The translations under genes and the position numbers were made by a program. A stretch of 64,000 bases of DNA from positions 103,497-167,496 of the forward strand of contig NZ_VTUC01000007.1 of NCBI RefSeq assembly GCF_008364555.1, given 5' to 3'. How positions within the stretch are numbered: position 1 is the first letter of the stretch; each line of letters begins with the position of its first letter. The notes beneath the pieces were generated by a model. That model did not search any database. It was given only the letters and a program-made list of their open reading frames with translations, and was not told the origin of the DNA. This stretch comes from Enterobacter vonholyi (lineage in GTDB: Bacteria; Pseudomonadota; Gammaproteobacteria; Enterobacterales; Enterobacteriaceae). Shown here one piece after another: positions 9,589 through 17,676 of the stretch.

Positions 9589-10470
9589 ATGCATAAGACG
9601 ACGCTTGAACAATGGTCTTTACTGGCGAAAGTGGTCGAAGCGGGCAGCTTTGCCAAAGCCGCGGAAGAAACGCACCGCAGCCAGTCTTCGGTGAGCTATA
9701 ACCTGTCGCTGCTGCAGGAGCGGCTGGGCGTGGCGCTCCTGGTGCCGGAAGGACGACGGGCGGTGTTAACGCCGGCAGGAGAACTGCTGCTCAACCAGGT
9801 TAAACCGCTGCTGAAAGCCTTTTCGTACGTTGAGACGCGCGCAGCGACCCTTCGCAACGGAATGCGCACACGGCTGGATCTGGTGGTGGACTCCATTTTC
9901 CCGCGCCGCCGCCTGTTCGCTATTCTACGTGAGTTCCAGCAGCAGTATCCGCAGACCCAGGTCCGTCTGACCGAGGTGCTGGAAAATACCCGCGCCGATG
10001 CCATTAACGACGAAGCCGATGTGATGGTCTTAACCCGCCGCCAGGACATTACCGGGCTCGGCGAATGGCTGATGAATATCGACTTTGTTGCCGTGGCCCA
10101 TCATCAGCATCCTCTCTTTGACCTCGACGCACCTCTTAACGACGACATGCTACGCCCGTGGCCGCTTATCCAGATTGCGGACAGCCAGCCCGCCGCGCGC
10201 GCGGCCAGTGAGTCGTGGACATTTTCCACCATCGATGCCGCCATAGAGGCCGTGGTCTCTCAGGTCGGCTACGGCTGGCTGCCGGAGGAGCGCATCCAGA
10301 CCCAGCTGGATCAGGGCGTGCTGAAACGCCTGCCGCTGAGCCACGGCGCACGCAGAGCAACGCCGCTACACCTGATTGTAAAGCGCTCTCTCGCCCCGCT
10401 TGATGAGCAGGTTGAGACGCTATTGCGCCTTTTTAGCCAGGAGCCACCATCCTCACCTGCTACGCTTTAA
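9589..10470 (+). CDS. LysR-family transcriptional regulator, probable padC regulator
   Basis: A 293-residue LysR-type regulator. The N-terminal winged helix-turn-helix (residues 1-60) contains VEAGSFAKAAEETHRSQSSV and the family's usual QERLGV follow-on, then a linker helix and a periplasmic-binding-protein-like effector domain. It is divergent from padC and 32 bp upstream of an SDR gene on the same strand. The likely role is sensing a phenolic acid and activating padC, by analogy with other divergent LysR/target pairs. The effector and autoregulation are inferred, not seen. Confidence 0.85.
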   Translation: MHKTTLEQWSLLAKVVEAGSFAKAAEETHRSQSSVSYNLSLLQERLGVALLVPEGRRAVLTPAGELLLNQVKPLLKAFSYVETRAATLRNGMRTRLDLVVDSIFPRRRLFAILREFQQQYPQTQVRLTEVLENTRADAINDEADVMVLTRRQDITGLGEWLMNIDFVAVAHHQHPLFDLDAPLNDDMLRPWPLIQIADSQPAARAASESWTFSTIDAAIEAVVSQVGYGWLPEERIQTQLDQGVLKRLPLSHGARRATPLHLIVKRSLAPLDEQVETLLRLFSQEPPSSPATL

Positions 10471-10502
10471 GGTCCGAACGTTAAAACGATAAGGAGCAGA
10501 TG

Positions 10503-11297
10503 ATGAAAATCGACTTTGCGGGGAAAGTGGCGCTGGTAACCGCCTCAACCGGCGGGATCGGATTCGCCATTGCCAGAGGTCTGGCAGAAAGCGGTGCGGA
10601 AGTGATCGTCAATGGCCGGAGCATGGAGTCGGTGAATAGAGGCATTCAGCAGCTGCAGCAGGTAGTGCCAGGCGTACAGGTGCGCGCCGCGATTGCCGAT
10701 CTCAGTACGGCGGAAGGGGTAGAATCGCTGCTGAAGGTGGCGAATAACGTCGATATTCTGGTCAACAACGCCGGGATTTACGGTCCGCAGGATTTCTATG
10801 CCACCGACGATGAGACCTGGGAGCGTTACTGGCAGACCAACGTGATGTCCGGCGTACGCCTGTCCCGCGCCCTGCTGCCGGGCATGGTGCAGAAAGGCTG
10901 GGGACGCGTGGTGTTTATCTCCTCCGAGTCGGCCTGCAATATTCCGGCAGATATGATCCACTACGGCGTGACCAAAACGGCGCAGCTCTCGCTGGCGCGC
11001 GGGCTGGCGAAGTTCGTGGCGGGAAGCGGCGTGACGGTCAACAGCGTCTTGCCGGGGCCAACGATGTCTGACGGTTTCGCAGAGATGATGAAAGATGAAA
11101 TCGAAAAAACCGGCAAATCGCTGGAGCAGCTGGCGAAAGAGTTTGTGATGGCCAACCGCCCCAGCTCGGTTATCCAGCGCGCGGCCACGGTTGAAGAGGT
11201 GGCCAATATGGTGATTTATGTCTGTTCGACCCAGGCCTCCGCCACCTCGGGCGCGGCGCTGCGCGTCGACGGTGGCGTCGTGGATGACATCATCTGA
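10503..11297 (+). CDS. SDR-family oxidoreductase
   Basis: A 264-residue short-chain dehydrogenase/reductase. The NAD(P) motif TASTGGIG lies near the N terminus, NNAG in the middle, and a catalytic Ser plus YGVTK follow. Two ATG codons lie side by side at 10500 and 10503; the second is preferred because it stands 6 rather than 3 bases from AAGGAG. It follows the LysR gene by about 30 bp and is probably co-transcribed with it. The substrate is unknown. An aromatic aldehyde or alcohol is possible given padC next door, but that is only inference. Confidence 0.85.
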   Translation: MKIDFAGKVALVTASTGGIGFAIARGLAESGAEVIVNGRSMESVNRGIQQLQQVVPGVQVRAAIADLSTAEGVESLLKVANNVDILVNNAGIYGPQDFYATDDETWERYWQTNVMSGVRLSRALLPGMVQKGWGRVVFISSESACNIPADMIHYGVTKTAQLSLARGLAKFVAGSGVTVNSVLPGPTMSDGFAEMMKDEIEKTGKSLEQLAKEFVMANRPSSVIQRAATVEEVANMVIYVCSTQASATSGAALRVDGGVVDDII

Positions 11298-11302
11298 TGC
11301 TG

Positions 11303-11830
11303 TCAGGCCGCGCTGCCTGCGACCCGACGAGCGGTAATATAGTGTGCTTGCCAGTAATCATCCGTCAGGGTTGAAACCGTTACGCCCTGGCTGCTTGAGG
11401 CGTGAATAAACTGGCTGTCGCCAATATAAACACCAACGTGCTTGCGGTTCGGACCCGTCTGGAAGAATACCAGGTCTCCGGGCCTCAGGCGGTATTGCGC
11501 CACCTGCACGCCGCGATGGATTTGCTCGTGCGTCGTGCGGGGTAAATTCAGGTGTGCCGCATCGCTGAACAGATGCTGCATCAGCGCGGAACAATCCACC
11601 CCGCGATGCGTGGTTCCGCCCCACCGGTACTGGGTGCCTTTCCATTTCTGGTATTGATCGAGAATACGCGAACGCAGCGGGCCTGTTTCCTGATGCACCA
11701 GCGCAGATTTCGCCGGTGATACTGCCAGCTCACTGTTCATCGATACCATCGACGCGGGAAGTTGAAAGCTAAACGCAGAAAACGAAGCAAAACTTAACGT
11801 GAGGATTGAAATAAGCGATCTAAGAGTCAT
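11303..11830 (-). CDS. C40 (NlpC/P60) family peptidase, exported
   Basis: A predicted cell-wall DL-endopeptidase of the NlpC/P60 family, 175 residues. An N-terminal signal sequence (MTLRSLISILTLSFASFSAFS) is followed by the catalytic domain, with Cys in GVDCSALM and His in KHVGVYIG plus a third polar residue in IHASS. It resembles E. coli NlpC, but the N terminus has no lipobox. Start choice is uncertain: the ATG at 11830 gives a clean signal peptide but has a poor ribosome site, while an in-frame TTG at 11878 has AGGGGA at good spacing and adds 16 residues. It converges on the SDR gene with only 5 bp between them. Confidence 0.85.
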   Translation of the reverse strand: MTLRSLISILTLSFASFSAFSFQLPASMVSMNSELAVSPAKSALVHQETGPLRSRILDQYQKWKGTQYRWGGTTHRGVDCSALMQHLFSDAAHLNLPRTTHEQIHRGVQVAQYRLRPGDLVFFQTGPNRKHVGVYIGDSQFIHASSSQGVTVSTLTDDYWQAHYITARRVAGSAA

Positions 11831-12070
11831 ATCAAGAAAGAAGTAGTGAGTGAATTTTTCCTTACCTGTGGGGTTCAATGGGTTCCCCTAAATATCTTGC
11901 GATGTGGCGATAATATAGACAGGTCGTTTTTTCGCCAATCCTTATCGAGGCCAAAAATAGACTGACTTTGAGATCGCAAGATCGAGAAAAAAATGGTGGG
12001 GATATAAGGACTGTCCAGCTAAAGCAGGTAAACTGATCCGCAGAATGTGTATTTCAGCTAAGACGTATTT

Positions 12071-12733
12071 ATGACCAATATGATTGCCGACGAGACGGTG
12101 GCAAAATCTAACGTGCTCTCTGTCTTTGACTTTGACGGGACGTTAACGCACCACGACAGCTTTATTCCTTTCCTGCGTTTTGCCTTCGGTAAACGTTACT
12201 TCGCGGGCCGCCTGGTGCGTATGGCGCTGCCCACGCTCCACTGCGTGCGTCGCAAGCTGACGCGCGATGAGCTGAAGGAAGTGCTGATTAAAACGTTCCT
12301 GACGGGCGTGGATGAACACTGGTTGCGCCAGCAGGCGGAAGCGTTTTGCGAAAAATACTGGAACAAGCTGATGCGCCCCGAAGGGGTTCTGGCGGTGGCG
12401 GCTGAGGTGAATTCCGGTGCGGAAGTGACCATCTGTTCCGCATCCCCGGCGCTGGTGCTCCAGCCGTGGGCTGACAAACTGGGCATTAAGCTGATTGGCA
12501 CGCAGCTGGAAGTGAAAGACGGCAAGCTGACGGGGCGCATCACGGGCAATAACTGCCGCTGCGCCCAGAAGGTGGCCAGGCTGGAAAAAGTGTATGGCGA
12601 TCTCAACGCCTATCACCTGCGCGCCTGGGGTGACACCCGCGGCGACCACGAGCTGCTGGCGGCGGCGCAGGATCCGCACTGGCGGCACTTCCATCACCCG
12701 CGCAAGCGTCGGAATTCACCGATTAAGGGTTAG
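12071..12733 (+). CDS. HAD-IB family phosphatase
   Basis: A 220-residue haloacid dehalogenase-like hydrolase. Motif I is FDFDGTLT near residues 19-26 (nucleophile and acid Asp). Motif II Ser is in ICSASP, and motif III/IV is in WGDTRGDHELL. The cap between motifs I and II is short and helical, as in phosphoserine-phosphatase-like IB enzymes. It differs clearly from E. coli YfhB and SerB, so the substrate is unknown. It stands alone; its neighbours on both sides are on the opposite strand. The C-terminal tail is rich in His, Arg and Lys. A shorter start at the fourth codon is possible. Confidence 0.85.
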   Translation: MTNMIADETVAKSNVLSVFDFDGTLTHHDSFIPFLRFAFGKRYFAGRLVRMALPTLHCVRRKLTRDELKEVLIKTFLTGVDEHWLRQQAEAFCEKYWNKLMRPEGVLAVAAEVNSGAEVTICSASPALVLQPWADKLGIKLIGTQLEVKDGKLTGRITGNNCRCAQKVARLEKVYGDLNAYHLRAWGDTRGDHELLAAAQDPHWRHFHHPRKRRNSPIKG

Positions 12734-12746
12734 GTGCATTCTGGTG

Positions 12747-12779
12747 CCCTCACCCCGGCCCTCTCCCACAGGGAGAGGG
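12747..12779. repeat. dispersed GC-rich palindrome, copy 1
   Basis: CCCTCACCCCGG followed by the perfect inverted repeat CCCTCTCCC-ACA-GGGAGAGGG. Five similar elements lie at 22771, 29936, 36972, 41074 and 60583. This copy sits between the converging HAD and terC genes, close to both stop codons, and could act as a two-way terminator or mRNA-stabilising hairpin. Confidence 0.85.
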
Positions 12780-12793
12780 AAAAAAACGATGCA

Positions 12794-13819
12794 TCAGGCC
12801 TCACGTTTTCCCGGGAACATCACGCTCGCAATAATTCCCAGCGCCAGCACGCCCAATACCACAAACAGGCTGGCCGTGGCGCCAATGCTGTAACCGTGAT
12901 GCCAGAAGTGATCGGTGGCATTTAACCCCAGCTTGAACGCCACGAAGAACAGCAGAAGCACCACCGCCTTCTCGAGATGCACCAGATACTGCTTCAGCGC
13001 TTCCAGCACGAAGTAAAGCGTACGCAGGCCAAGAATGGCGAACATCATGGCGCTGTAAATAATCAGCGGTTCGCGGCTCACGGCAATAATGGCCGGCACG
13101 GAGTCAAACGCGAACATCACGTCAGAGAGTTCGACGACGGCCACGCAAAGTAATAGCGGCGTCGCATAGCGCTTCGCCTTCTTCACGCGTCCGACCATCA
13201 CGTCCTGGTTTTCCGGCTTTTCAAGCTCCGCATCCACCGCTTTCTGCGTCAGAATAAAGGCATTGCTGCTGATTTTTGGCCAGACCGGATAGAAGCGCTT
13301 CACCAGACGATAGGCGAGATGACCCGAGTAATCTTCCACTTCGTCACTCTCTTCATTGCGTCGGAGCATCATCACCGCCGTCCAGCCTACGACCAGCGCG
13401 AAAATAACCTCAACGTACGGCCCAAGGCTTAGCAGGCTGGTCCCGATAGCCACAAAGATGCCGCGGAAGACAATTGCCCCCAGCACGCCCCAGTAGAGCA
13501 CGCGGTGACGGTACTTATCCGGCACGCCGAACCAGGCGAAGATCGCCATCATCACGAACAGGTTATCGACGGAAAGCACCTCTTCCAGCGCGTAGCCGGT
13601 GAGGAACAGGCTCGCCATCTCGGCGCCGTGGTGAACGTACAGGAACCCGGCGAAGGCCATCGCCATCATGACCCAGAAAACGGACCACATCGCCGCGCTT
13701 TTCAGCGAGATCGGTTTATCGTGACGGTGCATAAAGAGGTCGATAAACATCGCCCCAACGGCCATCACCACAAAGACAACAACGGTTTCAGTCGGGAAAC
13801 CGAGATGAGCAGCAGACAT
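12794..13819 (-). CDS. TerC/Alx-family integral membrane protein, probable metal exporter
   Basis: A 341-residue polytopic membrane protein very like TerC of tellurite-resistance clusters and related to E. coli Alx. Eight or nine membrane segments are visible. The acidic family motifs EEVLSVDNLFVM and VVELSDVMFAFDSVPAI supply membrane-embedded Asp and Glu for cation binding. No other ter gene is nearby, so tellurite resistance is unlikely to be its job. Manganese export or homeostasis, as shown for Alx-type proteins, is the better guess. The ATG at 13819 is preferred over upstream codons: it has AAAGGG in front and gives the family N terminus (MSAAHLGFPTETV). A structured leader with a terminator lies upstream. 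Confidence 0.9.
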   Translation of the reverse strand: MSAAHLGFPTETVVVFVVMAVGAMFIDLFMHRHDKPISLKSAAMWSVFWVMMAMAFAGFLYVHHGAEMASLFLTGYALEEVLSVDNLFVMMAIFAWFGVPDKYRHRVLYWGVLGAIVFRGIFVAIGTSLLSLGPYVEVIFALVVGWTAVMMLRRNEESDEVEDYSGHLAYRLVKRFYPVWPKISSNAFILTQKAVDAELEKPENQDVMVGRVKKAKRYATPLLLCVAVVELSDVMFAFDSVPAIIAVSREPLIIYSAMMFAILGLRTLYFVLEALKQYLVHLEKAVVLLLFFVAFKLGLNATDHFWHHGYSIGATASLFVVLGVLALGIIASVMFPGKREA

Positions 13820-13879
13820 ACAAAACCCTTTTGGCAGACAAAACACAACACCATGCAAACTGGCGTAAACCAGGAACAG

Positions 13880-13913
13880 AAAAGGGTGGGCTGTTAATCA
13901 GCCTTTTCACCCT
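13880..13913 (-). terminator. terminator hairpin in the terC leader (attenuator)
   Basis: On the minus strand AGGGTG-AAAA-GGCTG-ATTAA-CAGCC-CACCCT is followed by TTTT. The only asymmetry is the AAAA bulge. It lies inside the leader, upstream of the start codon, so it can only control entry into terC, as an expression platform would. Confidence 0.7.
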
Positions 13914-13985
13914 CAAAGCCGCAGCCCTGTCGGCTACGTAAAGAGGGGTGTACTTTACCTTACCAGGCGGGGATCGCGCATCTGC
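13880..13985 (-). promoter_or_regulatory. structured leader of terC, probable yybP-ykoY (Mn2+) riboswitch
   Basis: Reading the minus strand, the leader holds GTAAAG/CTTTAC (13958-13938), AGCC-GACAG-GGCT (13935-13923), and a terminator hairpin about 60 bases before the start codon. Alx and other TerC-family genes in enterobacteria are known to carry yybP-ykoY manganese riboswitches. That knowledge, together with an aptamer-sized structured stretch ahead of a terminator, is the basis for the call. The covariance match was not tested. Confidence 0.55.
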
Positions 13986-13988
13986 CGT

Positions 13989-14387
13989 TTAGGCGCTCAT
14001 TCCGCGCAAGCGCTGCAGCACCGCCACCAGAACCGCTACAGACCAGCCTACCATCAACGCGCCCACCAGTCCCTCCACCCCGCCGATGAGCCGCCAGTGC
14101 TGGGGTAACGTGACGTCGCCGTACCCTACCGTCGCATAGCTCACCAGCGAAAAGTAGAAGCTGGTGTTCCAGTCATTAAACGCGTCGATGACAAAATAAA
14201 ACGCCGCAAACAGCCCGGCTTCCAGGAGATGGGCGAAGATCATAGAGATCACGATACCGACATTGCGTAAAACAATGCGTACCGCAGAATCGACGTCTAA
14301 TTTAATGAATTTTAAAACGCCAAACATCCACAGCGAATGAATCACCACGGTTAGGGTAAGCAAAATAATAATACTGAGTAGCTGCAT
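13989..14387 (-). CDS. small two-helix K+ channel-like membrane protein
   Basis: A 132-residue membrane protein with N-terminal helices, a pore loop and a final helix. The pore carries the potassium selectivity signature TVGYGD inside SYATVGYGDVTLP, as in Ion_trans_2 channels. No cytoplasmic RCK domain follows, so it would be a minimal channel. The frame is open up to 14480. The ATG at 14387 is chosen because it begins directly at the first hydrophobic segment (MQLLSIIILLTLTV); upstream starts would add a basic, non-hydrophobic leader. It ends just before the terC leader, so the terC promoter must overlap its 3' end. Its physiological role is unknown. Confidence 0.75.
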   Translation of the reverse strand: MQLLSIIILLTLTVVIHSLWMFGVLKFIKLDVDSAVRIVLRNVGIVISMIFAHLLEAGLFAAFYFVIDAFNDWNTSFYFSLVSYATVGYGDVTLPQHWRLIGGVEGLVGALMVGWSVAVLVAVLQRLRGMSA

Positions 14388-14569
14388 GATGCGTGCTCTG
14401 ACCAAAGGGAGTATGGCCCCGCGAGCGCGGCGAGGCATCTGGTCGAAGCTTAGTTGAATGGAGAGGAAAAGTTGGTGCAATAATTGCGTTGCGTGATTAT
14501 TTCTCTAGCGACACGACCAGCTTGCGGCTGGTTAGCAGCTGAAAACGCTATATCCGCAGCGCACTATCT

Positions 14570-14680
14570 GTGAGTCACCTCTTATTTACATCATTTAAAC
14601 CTTCCATTAACTGGATAAAAATAACGCGCCGTCGCTATAGTGGTTTTGTTTAATAAAACTAAGTTGTACCTAATAAAACC
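14570..14680 (+). promoter_or_regulatory. control region of the MFS gene with shared operator (copy A)
   Basis: GTGAGTCAC at 14570, TTTACATCA shortly after, then CGCTATAGT at 14633 (TATAGT as -10) and an operator-like GGTTTT...TTGTAC...TAAAACC up to 14680. The same elements with the same 63-base offset occur before the RraA-like gene at 16859. Both probably respond to the local IclR regulator. The -35 is weak. Confidence 0.6.
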
Positions 14681-14704
14681 AAGAACACACCCTGCGAGGA
14701 TACA

Positions 14705-16039
14705 ATGACAGAACATTTACGTAACGGCGCGACCGCCACCGAGGACATAGAAAGAGAGACGATGCGGAAGGTGATCTGGCGTATTCTCCCGTTTCTGATT
14801 GTCAGTTACCTGGTCTCCATTATCGATCGCGGGAATATCGGCATGGCTTCGCTGCAGATGAATGAGGACCTTGGCCTCAGCAAAGCGGCGTTTGGCTTCG
14901 CCAGCAGCCTTTACTTCGTGGCCTATTTTTTGTTTGAGGTACCCAGTAATCTGGCCATGCAGAAAGTCGGCGCCCGGCTGTGGATCCCGCGCATTATGAT
15001 CAGCTGGGGCATCGTCTCCATGGGCATGGCGCTGGTTCAAAACACCACGTCGCTCTATATCGTCCGTTTTCTTCTCGGGGCAGCGGAAGCAGGCTTCTTC
15101 CCAGGCGTCGTGCTGTATCTGACCTGGTGGATCCCTTCCCGCTACCGCGCGCGCATTATTGCGTCCTTTATGGTCGCCATCCCGCTCGCTAACTTCATCG
15201 GTTCCCCGCTTTCAGGATTGATACTGTCGCTGGATGGCTGGCTGGGTCTTCGCGGCTGGCATCTGCTGTTCATCATTGAAGGCTTACCTGCGGTGCTGCT
15301 GGGTATTGCGGCCTGGTTTATTCTCCGGGATCGCCCTCATCAGGCGAAATGGCTGAGCAATGAACAGAAAAAGTGGCTGGAAACCACGCTGGAAACCGAG
15401 CGTAGCCAGCAAAAGAACATTGGACACCAGACCACGTGGCAGTTGCTAAAGCATCGTCAGATCTGGCTGATGGCCCTGATTTACGCGGGTGCATCTTCCG
15501 CGGGCACCACCATCAGCGTCTGGTCTCCTCAACTGCTGAAATCCTTCCATCTCGATAATCTTGAGACAGGTCTGCTTAACGCCATTCCTTACGGCCTGGC
15601 ATCGGTTCTGATGATTGTCTGGGGACGACACTCCGATCGCACCAACGAACGCCGCTGGCATACCGCGCTGACGCTGTTCATGATTGCTGCGGGCGTGTTC
15701 GCTGCCTTTGTAAGCGTCTCGCTCTTTGCCACTATCGTGATCCTGAGCATTATCCTGACGGGTGCGTATTCTATGAAAGGACCTTTCTGGGCGCTGGCAT
15801 CCGGATGGATGAGCAGCTCCTCGGCAGCGGCGGGGCTGGCCGCGATTGGCGCCATCGCGAACCTGATTGGCGGGGCGGTAATGGTAAATGCCTACGGCAT
15901 GATCAGCGAGAGAACGGGCAGCTACACGCTGGCTATGCTTCCGCTAGCCGCGCTTTGCCTGGCCGGGGGTATCGCGGTGCTCATTATGGGACGGCAGGCC
16001 CGCAACGCTCAGCTACACGAAAAACAGGTCACACATTAG
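14705..16039 (+). CDS. MFS transporter, anion:cation symporter (ACS) family
   Basis: A 444-residue major facilitator with 12 predicted membrane helices. A short polar N terminus is followed by SIIDRGNIGMASLQM in helix 1, typical of the ACS family (glucarate, galactonate, tartrate and phthalate permeases). A central cytoplasmic loop lies near residues 205-245. GAGGAT precedes the ATG. Its control region nearly duplicates that of the RraA-like gene, and a convergent IclR regulator separates the two. It probably imports the organic anion that the aldolase and dehydrogenase nearby act on. Which anion cannot be read from the sequence. Confidence 0.88.
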   Translation: MTEHLRNGATATEDIERETMRKVIWRILPFLIVSYLVSIIDRGNIGMASLQMNEDLGLSKAAFGFASSLYFVAYFLFEVPSNLAMQKVGARLWIPRIMISWGIVSMGMALVQNTTSLYIVRFLLGAAEAGFFPGVVLYLTWWIPSRYRARIIASFMVAIPLANFIGSPLSGLILSLDGWLGLRGWHLLFIIEGLPAVLLGIAAWFILRDRPHQAKWLSNEQKKWLETTLETERSQQKNIGHQTTWQLLKHRQIWLMALIYAGASSAGTTISVWSPQLLKSFHLDNLETGLLNAIPYGLASVLMIVWGRHSDRTNERRWHTALTLFMIAAGVFAAFVSVSLFATIVILSIILTGAYSMKGPFWALASGWMSSSSAAAGLAAIGAIANLIGGAVMVNAYGMISERTGSYTLAMLPLAALCLAGGIAVLIMGRQARNAQLHEKQVTH

Positions 16040-16045
16040 TGATGA

Positions 16046-16073
16046 CAGAAGCGGGACAAATGTCCCGCTTCTG
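16046..16073. terminator. bidirectional terminator between MFS and iclR-type genes
   Basis: CAGAAGCGGGACA and its perfect complement TGTCCCGCTTCTG are separated by AA. Short T and A stretches (GTTT after it, AAAC on the other strand) flank it between two converging stop codons. The stem is very stable, but the T-tracts are short. Confidence 0.65.
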
Positions 16074-16076
16074 CGT

Positions 16077-16814
16077 TTAAAGATTTTCTTCCGCCGCGTC
16101 GCTCGTTTCACCAAAGAACTGCTGACAGAAGGGCTTACTGGCTCCCATTTTCTGCGACAGACGGCTGGCCGCCGCCTTCATCAATGGCCCTATCTCCTTC
16201 TCACGACGATCTTCCGTCAGCCGTGAGATGGGGCCGGTCAGGGCTAACGCCGCAACCAGCTTGTCGTGAACGCCGAAGACGGGCATCGCAAACGCCGCGG
16301 TGTGGGGATCGCGTGCGCCTGACGTATAGAAAGGGAGTTCTGCTTCTCCCTCCGGCAGGCTTTCATTGAGCCCCCAATGGCGCAAGACCTTACTAATGGC
16401 CGAATTATCGAGCGGGAACTGGCTGCCGGGAAGATTGCTGTGTCGCAGGCCGTGCGACGCTTCCGCGCGAAACAGGCAAAGGCGCTGCCCACCCTCCAGC
16501 ACATACCAGCTGGCACTCTCCTGAGACGCCAGGGAGAGCGCCTGAAGCTCTGGCTGAACCACCCGCGAAAGATGGAAAGATTGTTCATACAGCTTGCCGA
16601 GGTAAAGCAGACGTGGGCCAAGCGCATAATTGCCGTCTTCATGCCTGACGACGTAATTCATCCGTTCAAGAGAATTCATCAGGCGGTAAACCGTGGTTTT
16701 GTGATAACCCGACAGCTGTGCCAGCGCGGTCAGCGTCAGGCTCTCATCTCCAGGACGGAAGCAATCCAGTAAAGCCAGCGCTTTTTCAACCGCTACAACG
16801 CCTTCATTCCCCAT
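16077..16814 (-). CDS. IclR-family transcriptional regulator
   Basis: A 245-residue IclR-type regulator. The N-terminal winged HTH (residues 1-70) contains VEKALALLDCF and LAQLSGYHKTTVYRLMNSLE, and the C-terminal effector-binding domain follows. Two ATG codons are adjacent; 16814 is preferred because AAGGAG is 6 bases away rather than 3. It lies between the MFS gene and the RraA/dehydrogenase pair, converging on the first and diverging from the second. Both target genes carry the same operator-like sequence, so it likely controls both, and probably itself through the 170-bp divergent gap. The effector is unknown. Confidence 0.88.
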   Translation of the reverse strand: MGNEGVVAVEKALALLDCFRPGDESLTLTALAQLSGYHKTTVYRLMNSLERMNYVVRHEDGNYALGPRLLYLGKLYEQSFHLSRVVQPELQALSLASQESASWYVLEGGQRLCLFRAEASHGLRHSNLPGSQFPLDNSAISKVLRHWGLNESLPEGEAELPFYTSGARDPHTAAFAMPVFGVHDKLVAALALTGPISRLTEDRREKEIGPLMKAAASRLSQKMGASKPFCQQFFGETSDAAEENL

Positions 16815-16858
16815 CATTATCTCCTTGTTAGCCCGGCAGTGAGTGTACCTCAAATTTT

Positions 16859-16970
16859 GTGAGTCACTTCGTGTTTACATCACAAACGCCACCTCGGGTC
16901 TGGCTAAAAGGAAAGCAACACCGCTATAGTTGTTTTGTTCTGTACACCTGCATTGTACTCAGTAAAACAA
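16859..16970 (+). promoter_or_regulatory. control region of the RraA-like gene with shared operator (copy B)
   Basis: GTGAGTCAC at 16859, TTTACATCACA, then CGCTATAGT at 16922 and TGTTTTGTT...CATTGTAC...AGTAAAACA up to 16970. Order and spacing match copy A before the MFS gene at 14570-14680. The outer GTTTT and AAAAC parts form an inverted repeat that spans the expected transcription start, a position suited to repression by IclR-type proteins. Confidence 0.6.
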
Positions 16971-16983
16971 TATGGAGACATTC

Positions 16984-17676
16984 ATGTCCGTTTCTGAAAA
17001 AAAACCGATTAATCGCCAGTTCGAACGCGTTTCTGCCGAGGATGTTCGTCGGGCAGCCGAGTATCAGGCAGCCATTCTGGCCGACGTGGCCGGTCGCCGC
17101 GGTACGCTTCACGGCCGCATCAAACCGCTGGCCCCACACATGTCCGTTGCGGGTCCAGCCATCACCGTGGAAGTCCGTCCGGGGGATAATCTGGCGATTC
17201 ATGCCGCGATGGCGGTTGCGCAGCCCGGCGATGTCCTGGTCGTCGATGGCAAAGGCGACCTGAGCTGCGCGCTGCTGGGCGAAATCATGGCTACTCAGGC
17301 TCAGGCAAGCGGCATTGCGGGCATCATTATTGACGGCGCTGTACGTGACGCCGATTCTCTGAGCAAAGGCCACTACCCTGTCTTTTCTGCCGGCCTGAAC
17401 CCCTGCGGCCCGACAAAGTTAATTTCTGGCCGGGTTAATCATCCCATTTCAGTCGCCGGGGCGACGGTTCAGGCCGGGGATCTGGTTGTGGCGGATATCG
17501 ACGGCGTGGTCGTCATCCCGCGCGATGAGGTTCAGCAGGTTATCGCGCTGGCAAAAGAAAAGCTTGAGATGGAGACCCGGCGTCTTGCTGCCATCCGTGA
17601 AGGCGATTTGCGTCCACACTGGCTTGATGACGCGCTTCGTAAGGCCGGTATGTTGACCGACGGGGAGACGCTGTGA
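16984..17676 (+). CDS. RraA-like / HMG-CHA aldolase family protein
   Basis: A 230-residue protein of the RraA superfamily, which includes 4-hydroxy-4-methyl-2-oxoglutarate and 4-carboxy-4-hydroxy-2-oxoadipate aldolases. The core PGDNLAIHAAMAVAQPGDVLVVD and the IDGAVRDAD motif, whose Arg and Asp line the metal and substrate site in the aldolases, are both present. True RraA (about 160 aa) is shorter, so an enzyme is likelier than the RNase E inhibitor. ATG 16984 is chosen over 16972 because GGAG stands 6-7 bases before it. The stop overlaps the start of the dehydrogenase as TGATG. Confidence 0.8.
   Translation: MSVSEKKPINRQFERVSAEDVRRAAEYQAAILADVAGRRGTLHGRIKPLAPHMSVAGPAITVEVRPGDNLAIHAAMAVAQPGDVLVVDGKGDLSCALLGEIMATQAQASGIAGIIIDGAVRDADSLSKGHYPVFSAGLNPCGPTKLISGRVNHPISVAGATVQAGDLVVADIDGVVVIPRDEVQQVIALAKEKLEMETRRLAAIREGDLRPHWLDDALRKAGMLTDGETL

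Noticed and set aside
12794..13819. Tellurite-resistance operon
   Set aside because: Only a TerC-like gene is present, without terA, terB, terD, terE or terZ; a metal-homeostasis role fits better.
16859..16890. CRP site around TGTGAGTCAC...TCACA
   Set aside because: The two half-sites are 17 bases apart rather than 6, and no alternative pairing gives the symmetric consensus.
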